From: Caulobacter sp. Root655
GTDB taxonomy: Bacteria > Pseudomonadota > Alphaproteobacteria > Caulobacterales > Caulobacteraceae
Assembly (NCBI RefSeq): GCF_001427665.1
Contig: NZ_LMHC01000021.1
Location: 337,934-401,933 of the forward strand
Reading direction: 5' to 3'
DNA length: 64,000 nucleotides
Shown piece after piece: positions 24,405 through 33,284 of this stretch. Both the position numbers and the translations under genes were made by a program. Every line of letters starts with the position of its first letter. Position 1 is the first letter of the stretch. The notes below the pieces were generated by a model. The model was not told where the DNA came from and ran no database searches. It saw only the letters and a program-made list of their open reading frames with translations.

Positions 24405-26837
24405 ATGCATCGTCGCCACCTTCTGCTGGCCGCCGTCTCGGCCGGCGCGCTCCTGCAACTTCCCGCCATCGCCGTCGCTCAGGACCAGGCCGCCGAACAG
24501 ACTCAGGTCGAGGAACTGGTCGTGACCGGCACCCGCACCCCGGGCCGGACACGCCTCGACACCATCGCGCCCGTCGACGTCATCGGCGCCCAGGCCCTGG
24601 CCCGCCAGGGCAACGGCGCGGAACTGGCCCAGGCCCTGGCCAACCTGACGCCCGCCATCGATTTCCCGCGTCCGGCCATCACCGACGGCACCGACCACGT
24701 CCGCCCCGCCACCCTGCGCGGCCTGGCGCCCGACCAGACCCTGGTGCTGATCAACGGCATGCGCGGCCACGTCGGCGCCCTGGTCAACATCAACGGCTCG
24801 ATCGGCCGCGGCTCGACCGCCTTCGACCTCAACACCATCCCGACGGTCGCCGTCGAGCGGGTCGAGGTGCTGCGCGACGGGGCCTCGGCCCAGTACGGCG
24901 CCGACGCCATCGCCGGGGTCATCAACCTGCGTCTGCGCGAGGCCCGCAGCGGCGGCGGCGTGACGCTGAACTACGGAATCTACGACACCGACTACAAGAC
25001 CGCGCGAGGCAAGCACGACGCCCATGACGGCCTGACCGAGTCGGCCTCCGCCTGGGTGGGCCTGCCGCTGGGCGCCGAGGGCTTCCTGACGGTGACCGGC
25101 GAATATCTGAACCGCCACCCGACCAACCGCTCCGACTATGTCGACCTGAACGCGGCCCCGAACTACGGCCGCAAGGTGGTGCTGGGCCGTTACGGCGATC
25201 CCAAGCTGGAGAGCAAGGCGGTCTATCTGAACGCCGGCCTGCCGGTGAACGAGACCTGGACGCTGTACAGCTACGGCGGCTACCAGCGCCGCGACACCGA
25301 GGCCGCGGCCACCGCGCGGACCTACAACAACTCCAACAACGTTCCGGCTGTCTATCCGGGCGGCTTCCTGCCGATCATCGCCACCAAGATCGACGACTAC
25401 AACGTCGCCGGCGGCGTCAAGGGCGAACTGGCCGGGTTCAAGACGGACCTGGGCGTCACCTACGGCAAGAACAAGCTCGAATACACGATCAAGAACACCA
25501 TCAACTCGACCTTCGGCGCGGCCTCGCCGCGCACCTTCAAGGCCGGCGGACTCGACTACGACCAGTTCCTGGTCAACCTCAACATGAGCAAGGGTTTCGA
25601 CCTGGGGCTCATCGAGCCGACCAACCTGGGCTTCGGCCTGGAGTACCGCAAGGAAGGCTTCTCGGTGCACCAGGGCGAGCCGGCCTCCTACACCAAGGGC
25701 CCGCTGGCCGGCGCGCCGGTGTCGCAGGGCTTCGGCGGCTTCCGGCCGTCGAACGTCGTGGACAAGTCGCGCCACAACGTCTCGGCCTATGTCGACCTCG
25801 AAGGCAAGCTGACGCAGCGCCTGTCGTTCGACGCCGCCGCTCGCTACGAGGACTATTCGGACTTCGGCTCGAAGGTCACCGGCAAGCTGGCGGCCCGCTT
25901 CGATGTCGACGACGCCCTGGCCATCCGGGGCGCCATCTCCAGCGGCGTCAAGTCGCCGGCCCTGCAGCAGCAGTACTTCAGCTATACGGCGACCAACAAC
26001 GTCGCCACGCCGACCGGGTCGATCCTGGTGGAGTCGGGCACCTTCACGGTCGACAGCCCGATCGCCGTGGCCCTGGGCGCCAAGCCGCTGAAGCCCGAGG
26101 AGTCGATGAACTATTCGGCCGGCATCGTCTTCCACACCGGTCCGTTCGAACTGACCATCGACGCCTACCAGATCGACATCGACGACCGCATCGTGCTGTC
26201 GGAGAACCTGCCCAACCCCTCGACCCCGGCGGCGACGGCGGCGGTGATCAACGCCCTGCTGGCCCCCTACGGCGTCAGCGCGGCGCGCTTCTTCCTCAAC
26301 GGCGTCGAGACCCGCACGCGGGGCGTCGACATCGTCGGGCGCTACAAGCTCGAGACCGAGACGGCCGGTCGCTACGACTTCACCGTGGCCGCCAACTTCA
26401 ACGGCACCGACGTGAGAAAGACGCCCAGCCTGCCGACCATCACCAATGTCGGCCAGCCGCCGTTCCTGTTCGACCGCGGCAACGTCCTGACCTACGAACA
26501 AGGCACGCCCAACCAGAAGTTCGTGTTCAACACCGACTGGAGCCTGGGCGACCTCGGCGTCACCGCCAAGGCCACCTATTACGACAGCGTCCTGGTGCCC
26601 AACAACAACCCGACGCTGGACTACGAGACCGGCCACCGCACGATCGTCGACCTGGAAGGCCGCTACAAGCTGGGTCCGGCGGGCCTGGCGCTGGGCGTCA
26701 ACAACCTGTTCGACCAGTACCCGCGCGAGACCCCGCCGCTGATCAACTCGCCCAGCGGCTCGATCGGCTTCCCCAGCTATTCGCCGTTCGGCTTCAACGG
26801 GCGGTTCCTGTACGCGCGGGTGAGCTACAACTGGTAG
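24405..26837 (+). CDS. TonB-dependent outer-membrane receptor
   Basis: An 810-aa receptor for energised uptake of an unidentified substrate. A signal peptide (MHRRHLLLAAVSAGALLQ to IAVAQ) precedes a TonB-box-like VEELVVTGTRTPGR and the plug domain (TLRGLAPDQTLVLINGMRG, VEVLRDGASAQYGADAIAGVINLRL). A long beta-barrel ends in FLYARVSYNW with the terminal aromatic residue. ATG at 24405 is preferred over 24396 because AGGGG lies about 10 bp before it. It is monocistronic, with a hairpin downstream. No neighbouring enzyme reveals the substrate. Confidence 0.9.
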   Translation: MHRRHLLLAAVSAGALLQLPAIAVAQDQAAEQTQVEELVVTGTRTPGRTRLDTIAPVDVIGAQALARQGNGAELAQALANLTPAIDFPRPAITDGTDHVRPATLRGLAPDQTLVLINGMRGHVGALVNINGSIGRGSTAFDLNTIPTVAVERVEVLRDGASAQYGADAIAGVINLRLREARSGGGVTLNYGIYDTDYKTARGKHDAHDGLTESASAWVGLPLGAEGFLTVTGEYLNRHPTNRSDYVDLNAAPNYGRKVVLGRYGDPKLESKAVYLNAGLPVNETWTLYSYGGYQRRDTEAAATARTYNNSNNVPAVYPGGFLPIIATKIDDYNVAGGVKGELAGFKTDLGVTYGKNKLEYTIKNTINSTFGAASPRTFKAGGLDYDQFLVNLNMSKGFDLGLIEPTNLGFGLEYRKEGFSVHQGEPASYTKGPLAGAPVSQGFGGFRPSNVVDKSRHNVSAYVDLEGKLTQRLSFDAAARYEDYSDFGSKVTGKLAARFDVDDALAIRGAISSGVKSPALQQQYFSYTATNNVATPTGSILVESGTFTVDSPIAVALGAKPLKPEESMNYSAGIVFHTGPFELTIDAYQIDIDDRIVLSENLPNPSTPAATAAVINALLAPYGVSAARFFLNGVETRTRGVDIVGRYKLETETAGRYDFTVAANFNGTDVRKTPSLPTITNVGQPPFLFDRGNVLTYEQGTPNQKFVFNTDWSLGDLGVTAKATYYDSVLVPNNNPTLDYETGHRTIVDLEGRYKLGPAGLALGVNNLFDQYPRETPPLINSPSGSIGFPSYSPFGFNGRFLYARVSYNW

Positions 26838-26860
26838 GATGACCTAGCGTCAACTGGCGC

Positions 26861-26884
26861 GGCGCGGAGAGCGATCTCCGCGCC
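26861..26884 (+). terminator. Hairpin downstream of the TonB receptor gene
   Basis: GGCGCGGAGA-GCGA-TCTCCGCGCC is a perfect 10-bp stem, 23 bp after the receptor stop. It is followed by ATTCCCCT rather than a good T run, so termination efficiency is uncertain. Confidence 0.55.
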
Positions 26885-27007
26885 ATTCCCCTACGTCCGG
26901 TTCTGTCTTGGGGCGGGGTCAGAATATACACAGAACATCCCCGTTCATCTTCGCTGGCGCGCCGCTGCGTCCGCGCGGAAATCCCGGCTAGGCGTTAACC
27001 TGTGGCG

Positions 27008-28531
27008 ATGTCTCTCGTTCCTGCCCTAGACCTCCGCCCACCCTCGTCGATGGGCGATATCGTCGTCGCCGTCGCGCCGCACAACCTGGAAGCCGAGCAA
27101 GCCTTGCTGGGCGTGCTGCTGTACGACAACGCCGCCTACGAGCGCCTGACCGACAGCCTGCAGGGCCGTCACTTCTACGAGCCCTTCCACGCGCGACTGT
27201 TCAGCGCGATCGAGACCCACATCCGCAAGGGCCAGCTGGCCGAGCCGATCCTGCTGGCCGACGAGTTCAAGCACGACCCGGCCTTCGACGAACTGGGCGG
27301 CCTGCGCTACCTGGCCGACCTGGTCGACCGCGCTCCGCCCGCCGCCAATGTCGGCGACTACGCCCGCGCCGTCTTCGACCTGGCCCTGCGCCGCGACCTG
27401 ATCCGCATCGGCGGTGAAATCGCCTCTACCGCCCACGGCCAGGGCAAGGACGAGGCCAAGCTGCCGGCCCGCGACCAGATCGAGGCGGCCGAACAGCAGC
27501 TCTACACCCTGGCCGAAAGCGGCACGGCCAGCTCCGGCTTCGTCAGCTTCGGCGAAGCCCTGCGCGGCGCGGTCGAGATGACCGCCGAGGCCTACAGCCG
27601 CGACGGCGGCATGTCGGGCGTCGCCACCGACCTGATCGACCTCGACCAGAAGATCGGCGGCCTGCACCCTTCCGACCTCGTGGTCCTGGCCGGTCGTCCG
27701 TCGATGGGCAAGACGGCGCTGGCCACCAACATCGCCTTCAACATCGCCAAGAAGTACGCCTGGGAGCCCCAGCCGGACGGCACCAAGAAGACCGTCAGCG
27801 GCGGGGTCGTGGCCTTCTTCTCGCTGGAAATGAGCGCCGAGCAGCTGGCCCTGCGGATGCTGGCCGACGCCTCGGGGGTATCGGGCGACAAGTTGCGCAA
27901 GGGCGAGATCGACGCCTCGGAGTTCGGCCGGGTGCGCGACGCGGCCATCGAGCTGCAGGAAGCCCCGCTCTACATCGACGCCACCGGCGGCATCTCGATC
28001 GCCAAGCTGACCGCCCGGGCCCGCCGCCTGAAGCGCCAGGTCGGCCTGGACCTGGTGGTGGTCGACTATCTGCAGCTGGTCACCGGCTCGGACCTCGGCT
28101 CCAACGCCAACCGCGTGCAGGAGGTCAGCCAGATCACCATGGGTCTCAAGGCCCTGGCCAAGGAACTGGCCTGCCCGGTCATCGCTCTGTCGCAGTTGTC
28201 GCGTCAAGTCGAGCAGCGCGAGGACAAGCGGCCCCAGCTCTCCGACCTTCGGGAATCGGGCTCGATCGAGCAGGACGCCGACATGGTCTGGTTCGTCTAT
28301 CGCGAAAGCTACTATGTCGGCCGTTCGGAACCGCGCGAGGGCACGCCCGAGCACCTGCAATGGCAGGAGGACATGGACCGCCTGCAGGGCCTGGCCGAGG
28401 TGATCATCGCCAAGCAACGTCACGGCCCGATCGGCACCGTGCGCCTGTCGTTCAACAGCGACACCACCCGCTTCGGCAACCTCGCCCGCGACCACTATTT
28501 CCACCAGCACCGCTCGGGCAACGAGGAATAG
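27008..28531 (+). CDS. dnaB: Replicative DNA helicase
   Basis: A 507-aa hexameric 5'-3' helicase of the replisome. The N-terminal helical domain ([18 protein letters not shown]) is followed by the RecA-like motor with Walker [16 protein letters not shown], the [20 protein letters not shown] segment, Walker [10 protein letters not shown] and the [17 protein letters not shown] motif. An ATG at 27008 is preferred over a GTG two codons earlier. No intein or insertion is visible. A GTTAAC-containing leader precedes it. Confidence 0.95.
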   Translation: MSLVPALDLRPPSSMGDIVVAVAPHNLEAEQALLGVLLYDNAAYERLTDSLQGRHFYEPFHARLFSAIETHIRKGQLAEPILLADEFKHDPAFDELGGLRYLADLVDRAPPAANVGDYARAVFDLALRRDLIRIGGEIASTAHGQGKDEAKLPARDQIEAAEQQLYTLAESGTASSGFVSFGEALRGAVEMTAEAYSRDGGMSGVATDLIDLDQKIGGLHPSDLVVLAGRPSMGKTALATNIAFNIAKKYAWEPQPDGTKKTVSGGVVAFFSLEMSAEQLALRMLADASGVSGDKLRKGEIDASEFGRVRDAAIELQEAPLYIDATGGISIAKLTARARRLKRQVGLDLVVVDYLQLVTGSDLGSNANRVQEVSQITMGLKALAKELACPVIALSQLSRQVEQREDKRPQLSDLRESGSIEQDADMVWFVYRESYYVGRSEPREGTPEHLQWQEDMDRLQGLAEVIIAKQRHGPIGTVRLSFNSDTTRFGNLARDHYFHQHRSGNEE

Positions 28532-28567
28532 GGCGCGCCCTTTCACCGTCTGCTCGCACCAAGACCT

Positions 28568-28667
28568 GTCATCCCGGGCGCAGCGAAGCGAAGACCCGGG
28601 ACCGACGCCTGAGCGCCGCGCTTCCGGCGGTCCCGGATCTTCGCGCGATGCGCTCGTCCGGGATGAC
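28568..28667. repeat. Intergenic inverted-repeat element, GTCATCCCGGG family, copy 2
   Basis: A 100-bp element between dnaB and alr, with the same outer arms as 2068-2163 (GTCATCCCGGGCG left, CCGGGATGAC right) and the shared GAAGACCCGGGACCG and TTCCGGCGGTCCCGGAT blocks. The inner sequence diverges between the copies (GACGCCTGAGCGCCGCGC here). An ATG at its right edge is in frame with alr but is unlikely to be the start. Confidence 0.85.
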
Positions 28668-28719
28668 AAAATGGGTTGGACCTTCTCCCCTCGCCGCCTT
28701 GAGTGCTAAAGCCGCCCTC

Positions 28720-29802
28720 GTGACCGAAACTTCCGTGCTGACCCTCGACCTCGACGCCCTGGCGTCCAACCACGCCGTGCTCCGGGCCCAGGCGGGCGGA
28801 GCCGAGATCGCGCCGGCCGTGAAGGCCGATGGCTACGGCCTGGGCGCGGCCCTGGTGGCGGCGCGGCTGTGGGATGAAGGGGCGCGAAGCTTCTATGTCG
28901 CGCGGCTGTCGGAAGGGCTGGCCCTGCGCCGCGCCCTGGGCGACCGCGCCGCCACGATCTACCTGCTGGACGGCGTCACGCCAGGCTCGGCCCCGGCCAT
29001 CGAGGCGGCGCGCCTGACCCCGGTGCTCAACAGCCTGCCGCAGATCGAGGCCTGGAACAGCCACGCGCGCGGCCGGGTTCTGGACGCCGCCCTGCACATC
29101 GACACCGGCATGAACCGTCTGGGCCTGCGTCCCGAGGAGGCCGTGGTGCTGACCGGGGCGATGGACCGGCTGGGGCACGTCAATATCGACCTGGTGATCA
29201 GCCACCTGGCCTGCGCCAGCGAGCCGGGCCACCCGCTCAACGCCCACCAACTGACCCGCTTCACCGAGACCGCCGCCCTGTTTCCCGACGCCCGCCGCAG
29301 CCTGGCCAATTCCGGCGGGATCTTCCTGGGCGACGACTACCGCTTCGACCAGGCGCGGCCGGGGATCAGCCTCTACGGCGGCGGACCGCGGGACGTTCCC
29401 GACGCCCGGATCAAGGCCGTGGCGACGCTGGAAGCGCCGATCCTGCAGGTGCGGGTCATGCCGCGCGGCGAGAGCATCGGCTACGGCGCGACCTATACGG
29501 CGTCCCAGACCACCCGCGTCGCCATCCTGGCGGTCGGCTATGCTGACGGCCTGCCCCGCGCCGCCCACCCCCGCGGCGCGGTGTGGTTCGACGGGGCCCG
29601 GCGGCCGCTGCTGGGCCGGGTGTCGATGGACCTGATCGCCGTCGACGTCACCGACTGCGACGCGGCCCGCCCGGGCGCGATGATGCAGGTCATCGGCCCC
29701 GACCTGCCCGTCGACGACGCGGCGGCCGCGGCGGGCACGACCGCCTATGAGCTGCTGACCCGCATCGCGCCCAGGGCGCGGCGGGTGGCGAAGGGTGGCT
29801 GA
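28720..29802 (+). CDS. alr: Alanine racemase
   Basis: A 360-aa PLP enzyme supplying D-alanine for peptidoglycan. The PLP lysine is in [12 protein letters not shown], near residue 37. [34 protein letters not shown] and the second catalytic region VGYADGLPR and [14 protein letters not shown] match the family. The GTG at 28720 ([14 protein letters not shown]) is chosen. TTG at 28699 and an ATG inside the upstream repeat are alternatives; the former would add seven residues. Adjacent dnaB-alr order is common in related genomes. Confidence 0.93.
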   Translation: MTETSVLTLDLDALASNHAVLRAQAGGAEIAPAVKADGYGLGAALVAARLWDEGARSFYVARLSEGLALRRALGDRAATIYLLDGVTPGSAPAIEAARLTPVLNSLPQIEAWNSHARGRVLDAALHIDTGMNRLGLRPEEAVVLTGAMDRLGHVNIDLVISHLACASEPGHPLNAHQLTRFTETAALFPDARRSLANSGGIFLGDDYRFDQARPGISLYGGGPRDVPDARIKAVATLEAPILQVRVMPRGESIGYGATYTASQTTRVAILAVGYADGLPRAAHPRGAVWFDGARRPLLGRVSMDLIAVDVTDCDAARPGAMMQVIGPDLPVDDAAAAAGTTAYELLTRIAPRARRVAKGG

Positions 29803-29808
29803 GACTCA

Positions 29809-29914
29809 GTGCGTCCTTCGAAGCTCGGCTACGCCTCGCACCTCAGGATGAGAACTTCAGCACAACGCTCCTCATCCTGAGGCGCCCTCCAAGGGAGGGC
29901 CTCGAAGGACGCAC
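29809..29914. repeat. GTGCGTCCTTCGA inverted-repeat element, copy 2
   Basis: A 106-bp element between the convergent alr and Yip1-like genes. It has the same outer (GTGCGTCCTTCGA / TCGAAGGACGCAC) and middle (CTCAGGATGAG / CTCATCCTGAGG) arms as 21924-22027. The apical hairpin is CCCTCC-AAG-GGAGGG instead of CCCGC-GTA-GCGGG, a paired change on both sides of the stem. Confidence 0.9.
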
Positions 29915-29926
29915 AGCGGCTGAAGA

Positions 29927-31105
29927 CTACCGCGCCAGGCCTTCCAACCGCCCGAAGTCCACCGAAGCCACGGCCTGCTTGAGCGAATCGACGTTGTCGG
30001 CGTTGCCATGGGCCTCGACGGTGAAGCGATTGCCGACCACGACGCTGTAGCGCCCCGACTTGGCCTCGCGGTCCCATTCCTCGACGGTCATGCGCCCGTC
30101 CACCTTGCCCATCTTCTCGTAGCCGGTGGCCGTCTCGCTGGAAGACTGGGCGTCGACGGCGTTGGCCATGGCCGCCAGGCCCGCCATGCCGCCCATGTCA
30201 GTCACCGACAGGCTGATGCGGGCGTCGCCCTTCTCGTAGTCGCCCGACGCCGTGGCCATCGACATGCCGCCCGCCCCGCCCGAATTGCTTTCCACCGTGG
30301 TGCGCGCGTAGCCCGCGATCGCGCCCGGCAGCAAGCCCTTGAGGGTCTCGGACGGAACGGCGGGCACGGTCTTGCCGGCCTCGACCGCCGCGCCGGCCGC
30401 CGCCAGTTGCTTGCTGGCCGCATCGAGCTTGCCCAGATCGACCTTGGTTCCGTTGACCTCCATCGTACCCCTGGTGGCGGCGTGGTTGACGGCCGCCCCG
30501 AACATCGCCGCGCCCGCCACCGCGCCGGTGACCGCCCCGACCACCATGAACAGCACGATGGCGCACAGGATGGTGACGACCGTGTAGCCGAGGGACTTCT
30601 CCTTCGGCGCCTTCATCAGCTTGGGCAGGCCCAGATAGAGCAGGTAGAGGCCGTAAAGGCTGGCCAGGCCGGCGATGATCGCCAGCGCCGGGAAGATCAT
30701 GAGCACGCCGGCCACCCATCCGGCGGTGCCGGTATAGGCCGCCACCTTGAAGGCCTGGACCCTGTCCTTCTGGCCGTCGAAGCTGGGCGCCAGGGCGTCG
30801 ATGATCAGGGCCAGCAGGAACACCGACAGCAGGGTCAGGCCATAGGTGACCACGGCGCTGACAATCGCCGCCACCAGGTTCGGCTTGAACGAGACGCCGA
30901 AGGCCCCGTGGCCGAACAGCTGCCCACCGATCAGGCTGGCGATCGGCGTGATCGCGGCCAGAATGCAGACATAGCCGACATAGAGCCCCTTGATCGTCGC
31001 CGGCTCGGCGTCGATGCGGTCCCATTCGGCCGAGGGTGTCAGCAACAGGCGTTTCACCCGCCCGACGAGGTCGGACGAGGTCGTCCCGGGTTCGATAACA
31101 GTCAT
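29927..31105 (-). CDS. Yip1-domain membrane protein
   Basis: A 392-aa protein. The first ~60% contains five hydrophobic segments in a Yip1-like arrangement, starting with RVKRLLLTPSAEWDRIDAEP, a typical opening of bacterial Yip1-domain proteins. The C-terminal ~190 residues are soluble and Gly/Ala-rich, with a pattern suggestive of a secreted lipoprotein-like domain (SGDYEKGDARISLSVTDMGG, GRYSVVVGNRFTVEAHGN). Its function is unknown. It is divergent from radA with a 176-bp gap and convergent with alr across a repeat. Confidence 0.8.
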   Translation of the reverse strand: MTVIEPGTTSSDLVGRVKRLLLTPSAEWDRIDAEPATIKGLYVGYVCILAAITPIASLIGGQLFGHGAFGVSFKPNLVAAIVSAVVTYGLTLLSVFLLALIIDALAPSFDGQKDRVQAFKVAAYTGTAGWVAGVLMIFPALAIIAGLASLYGLYLLYLGLPKLMKAPKEKSLGYTVVTILCAIVLFMVVGAVTGAVAGAAMFGAAVNHAATRGTMEVNGTKVDLGKLDAASKQLAAAGAAVEAGKTVPAVPSETLKGLLPGAIAGYARTTVESNSGGAGGMSMATASGDYEKGDARISLSVTDMGGMAGLAAMANAVDAQSSSETATGYEKMGKVDGRMTVEEWDREAKSGRYSVVVGNRFTVEAHGNADNVDSLKQAVASVDFGRLEGLAR

Positions 31106-31281
31106 AAGATTGCCCTCCGCGAATCCTGAGCCATCCCCCGCGCTATTTAGGCATGCCGACGAGACATTGAGAACATTGTTCCGTGACGTCGGGATTCCGA
31201 AAGACGCGGAGGGTGCGTCCGGCTTTGGCGCAGTCGTCCTCCAGCCTGTAGTCTCCAGTCATCTTCGAATCAGGAGCTTCC

Positions 31282-32664
31282 ATGGCCCGTGACGGCGCCG
31301 TCTACGCCTGCCAGACCTGCGGCGCGGTCCAGACCAAGTGGTCGGGACAGTGCCCGGCCTGCCAGGGCTGGAACTGCCTGGTCGAGGAAACTGGCGTCCG
31401 CGCGCCCGGCGCCCTGTCGGCCACCAAGGCCAGCCGCACGCGCGGCCTGCAGTTCACCGGCCTGGAGAGCGACACCCCCGCCCCGCCCCGGATCATCACC
31501 GGGGTCGACGAGTTCGACCGGGTGTGCGGCGGCGGCGTGGTGCCCGGTTCGGCCATCCTGATCGGCGGCGACCCTGGGGTCGGCAAGTCCACCCTGCTGC
31601 TGGAGGTCGTCGCCAAGGCCTCCCTGCGCGGCGCGTCCTGCGCCTACATCTCCGGCGAGGAGGCCGTGGCCCAGATCCGCGGCCGGGCCGAGCGCATGGG
31701 CTTCGCCCAGGCCCCGGTGAAGCTGGCGGCCGAGAGCAGCCTGCGCGACATCCTCGACGGGCTGAAGCGCGACAACTTCGACCTGGTGGTCATCGACTCG
31801 ATCCAGACCATGTGGAGCGACGCCCACGAGGCCGGGCCCGGCACCGTCACCCAGGTGCGGGCCTGCGCCCAGGAACTGGTGCGTCTGGCCAAGAAGAAGG
31901 GCGTGGCCATCCTGCTGGTCGGCCATGTCACCAAGGACGGCCAGATCGCCGGTCCCCGGGTGGTCGAGCACCTGGTCGACGCGGTGCTCAGTTTCGAGGG
32001 CGAGCGCGGCTATCCGTTCCGCATCCTGCGCGGGGCCAAGAACCGCTTCGGGGCCACCGACGAGATCGGGGTGTTCGAGATGGGCGACGCAGGGTTGCGG
32101 GAGGTCAAGAACCCCTCGGCTCTGTTCCTCAACGACGGCGGCGAGCGGGCGGCCGGCGCGGCGGTGTTCGCCGGCATCGAGGGCTCGCGACCCGTGCTGG
32201 TGGAGTTCCAGGCCCTGGTCGCGCCCTCCGCGTACGGAACGCCGCGCCGGGCCGTGGTCGGATGGGATTCCGGGCGCCTGGCCATGGTGCTGGCTGTGCT
32301 AGAGAGCCGATGCGGCCTTGGTTTTGGCAACAAGGACGTCTATCTGAACGTCGCTGGCGGCCTGCGGATCACCGAGCCGGCGGCGGACCTGGCTGCGGCG
32401 GCGGCCCTGGCCTCTTCGGCCCTGGACATCGCCCTGCCGCAGGACTGCGTCGTGTTCGGCGAGGTCAGCCTGTCTGGCGAGGTGCGGCCCGTGAGCCGTA
32501 TGGAGACGCGTTTGAAAGAGGCCGCGAAACTCGGCTTTGGTCGAGCTCTGGGACCGCTGTCGGGCCTGCCCGAAGGCGGCGGAGCCCTGCCCGTGGCCGG
32601 CGTGGCCCGACTGGCCGACGCGGTGCGGCGAATCGGCGACGAGATCTGGGGCCAGCTGACGTGA
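31282..32664 (+). CDS. radA: DNA repair protein RadA (Sms)
   Basis: A 460-aa RecA-like ATPase that promotes branch migration in recombinational repair. The N-terminal zinc finger has Cys10, Cys13, Cys24 and Cys27 (YACQTCGAVQTKWSGQCPAC). Walker A is GGDPGVGKST (95-104), the RadA-specific KNRFG motif lies in GAKNRFGATDEIGVFEM, and the C-terminal Lon-like domain has GEVSLSGEVRPV. The stop overlaps the GTG start of the cvpA-like gene (GTGA). Confidence 0.95.
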   Translation: MARDGAVYACQTCGAVQTKWSGQCPACQGWNCLVEETGVRAPGALSATKASRTRGLQFTGLESDTPAPPRIITGVDEFDRVCGGGVVPGSAILIGGDPGVGKSTLLLEVVAKASLRGASCAYISGEEAVAQIRGRAERMGFAQAPVKLAAESSLRDILDGLKRDNFDLVVIDSIQTMWSDAHEAGPGTVTQVRACAQELVRLAKKKGVAILLVGHVTKDGQIAGPRVVEHLVDAVLSFEGERGYPFRILRGAKNRFGATDEIGVFEMGDAGLREVKNPSALFLNDGGERAAGAAVFAGIEGSRPVLVEFQALVAPSAYGTPRRAVVGWDSGRLAMVLAVLESRCGLGFGNKDVYLNVAGGLRITEPAADLAAAAALASSALDIALPQDCVVFGEVSLSGEVRPVSRMETRLKEAAKLGFGRALGPLSGLPEGGGALPVAGVARLADAVRRIGDEIWGQLT

Positions 32665-33284
32665 CTCCCTTCGACATCATCGCCGGCCTGATCCTGCTGG
32701 TCTCCGGCCTCGTCGGCTTCGCCCGCGGCGCGTCGCGAGAGCTGACCTCGGCCCTATCGTTCATCGCCGCGGCGATCATCGCCCTGCTGGGCCTGCGCAT
32801 CACCGGCCCGCTGTTCCGCGGCATGATGGACCCGGACTGGGCGGCCACGGCGGCCGCCATCCTGCTCACCTTCGTGATCGCCTTCATCGCCCTGCGCCTG
32901 CTGGGCGCGGCACTGACCAGGACCCTGCACGCCGACGGCGCCCTGGGAACGCTGGACCGGCTGATGGGCCTGGCGTTCGGCCTGATCCGCGGCCTGGTGG
33001 TGCTGGGGGTGTTCAACCTGGTGTTCAACATGGCCACCCCGCCCGACCGCGTGCCCGCCTGGGTGTCGCAATCGGCGCTCTACCCCCTATCTACCGCCAG
33101 CGCCCGGGTGCTGAAGGTGTTCGCGCCCAAGGGCACGGCCCTGGCCGGAAAACTGGCCCCCGCCATTGAAGACGCCGTTCATGACGGCGCCAGCGACAAA
33201 CCGTCCGACCGCAAACCGGGCGAACCAAGCTATGATCAGTCCCAGCGTCGCTCCGTCGACGACCTGGTGGAGAAATCGCGATGA
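32661..33284 (+). CDS. CvpA-family membrane protein
   Basis: A 207-aa inner-membrane protein of the CvpA family, related to the E. coli gene found upstream of purF. Four hydrophobic segments (FDIIAGLILLVSGLVGFARG onwards; LDRLMGLAFGLIRGLVVLGVFN) occupy residues 1-130, followed by a hydrophilic tail (DKPSDRKPGEPSYDQSQRR). The start is GTG, overlapping radA; the stop overlaps purF (ATGA). The close coupling of radA-cvpA-purF suggests one transcript. Confidence 0.9.
   Translation: MTPFDIIAGLILLVSGLVGFARGASRELTSALSFIAAAIIALLGLRITGPLFRGMMDPDWAATAAAILLTFVIAFIALRLLGAALTRTLHADGALGTLDRLMGLAFGLIRGLVVLGVFNLVFNMATPPDRVPAWVSQSALYPLSTASARVLKVFAPKGTALAGKLAPAIEDAVHDGASDKPSDRKPGEPSYDQSQRRSVDDLVEKSR

Noticed and set aside
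24315-26636. A 773-codon frame antisense to the TonB-dependent receptor
   Set aside because: Asp/Val/Gly/Gln-rich shadow; the receptor carries plug and barrel motifs in order.
28661-28720. ATG at 28661 as the start of alr
   Set aside because: It lies at the right edge of an intergenic repeat and would add ~20 non-conserved residues; the GTG at 28720 gives a standard alanine racemase length.
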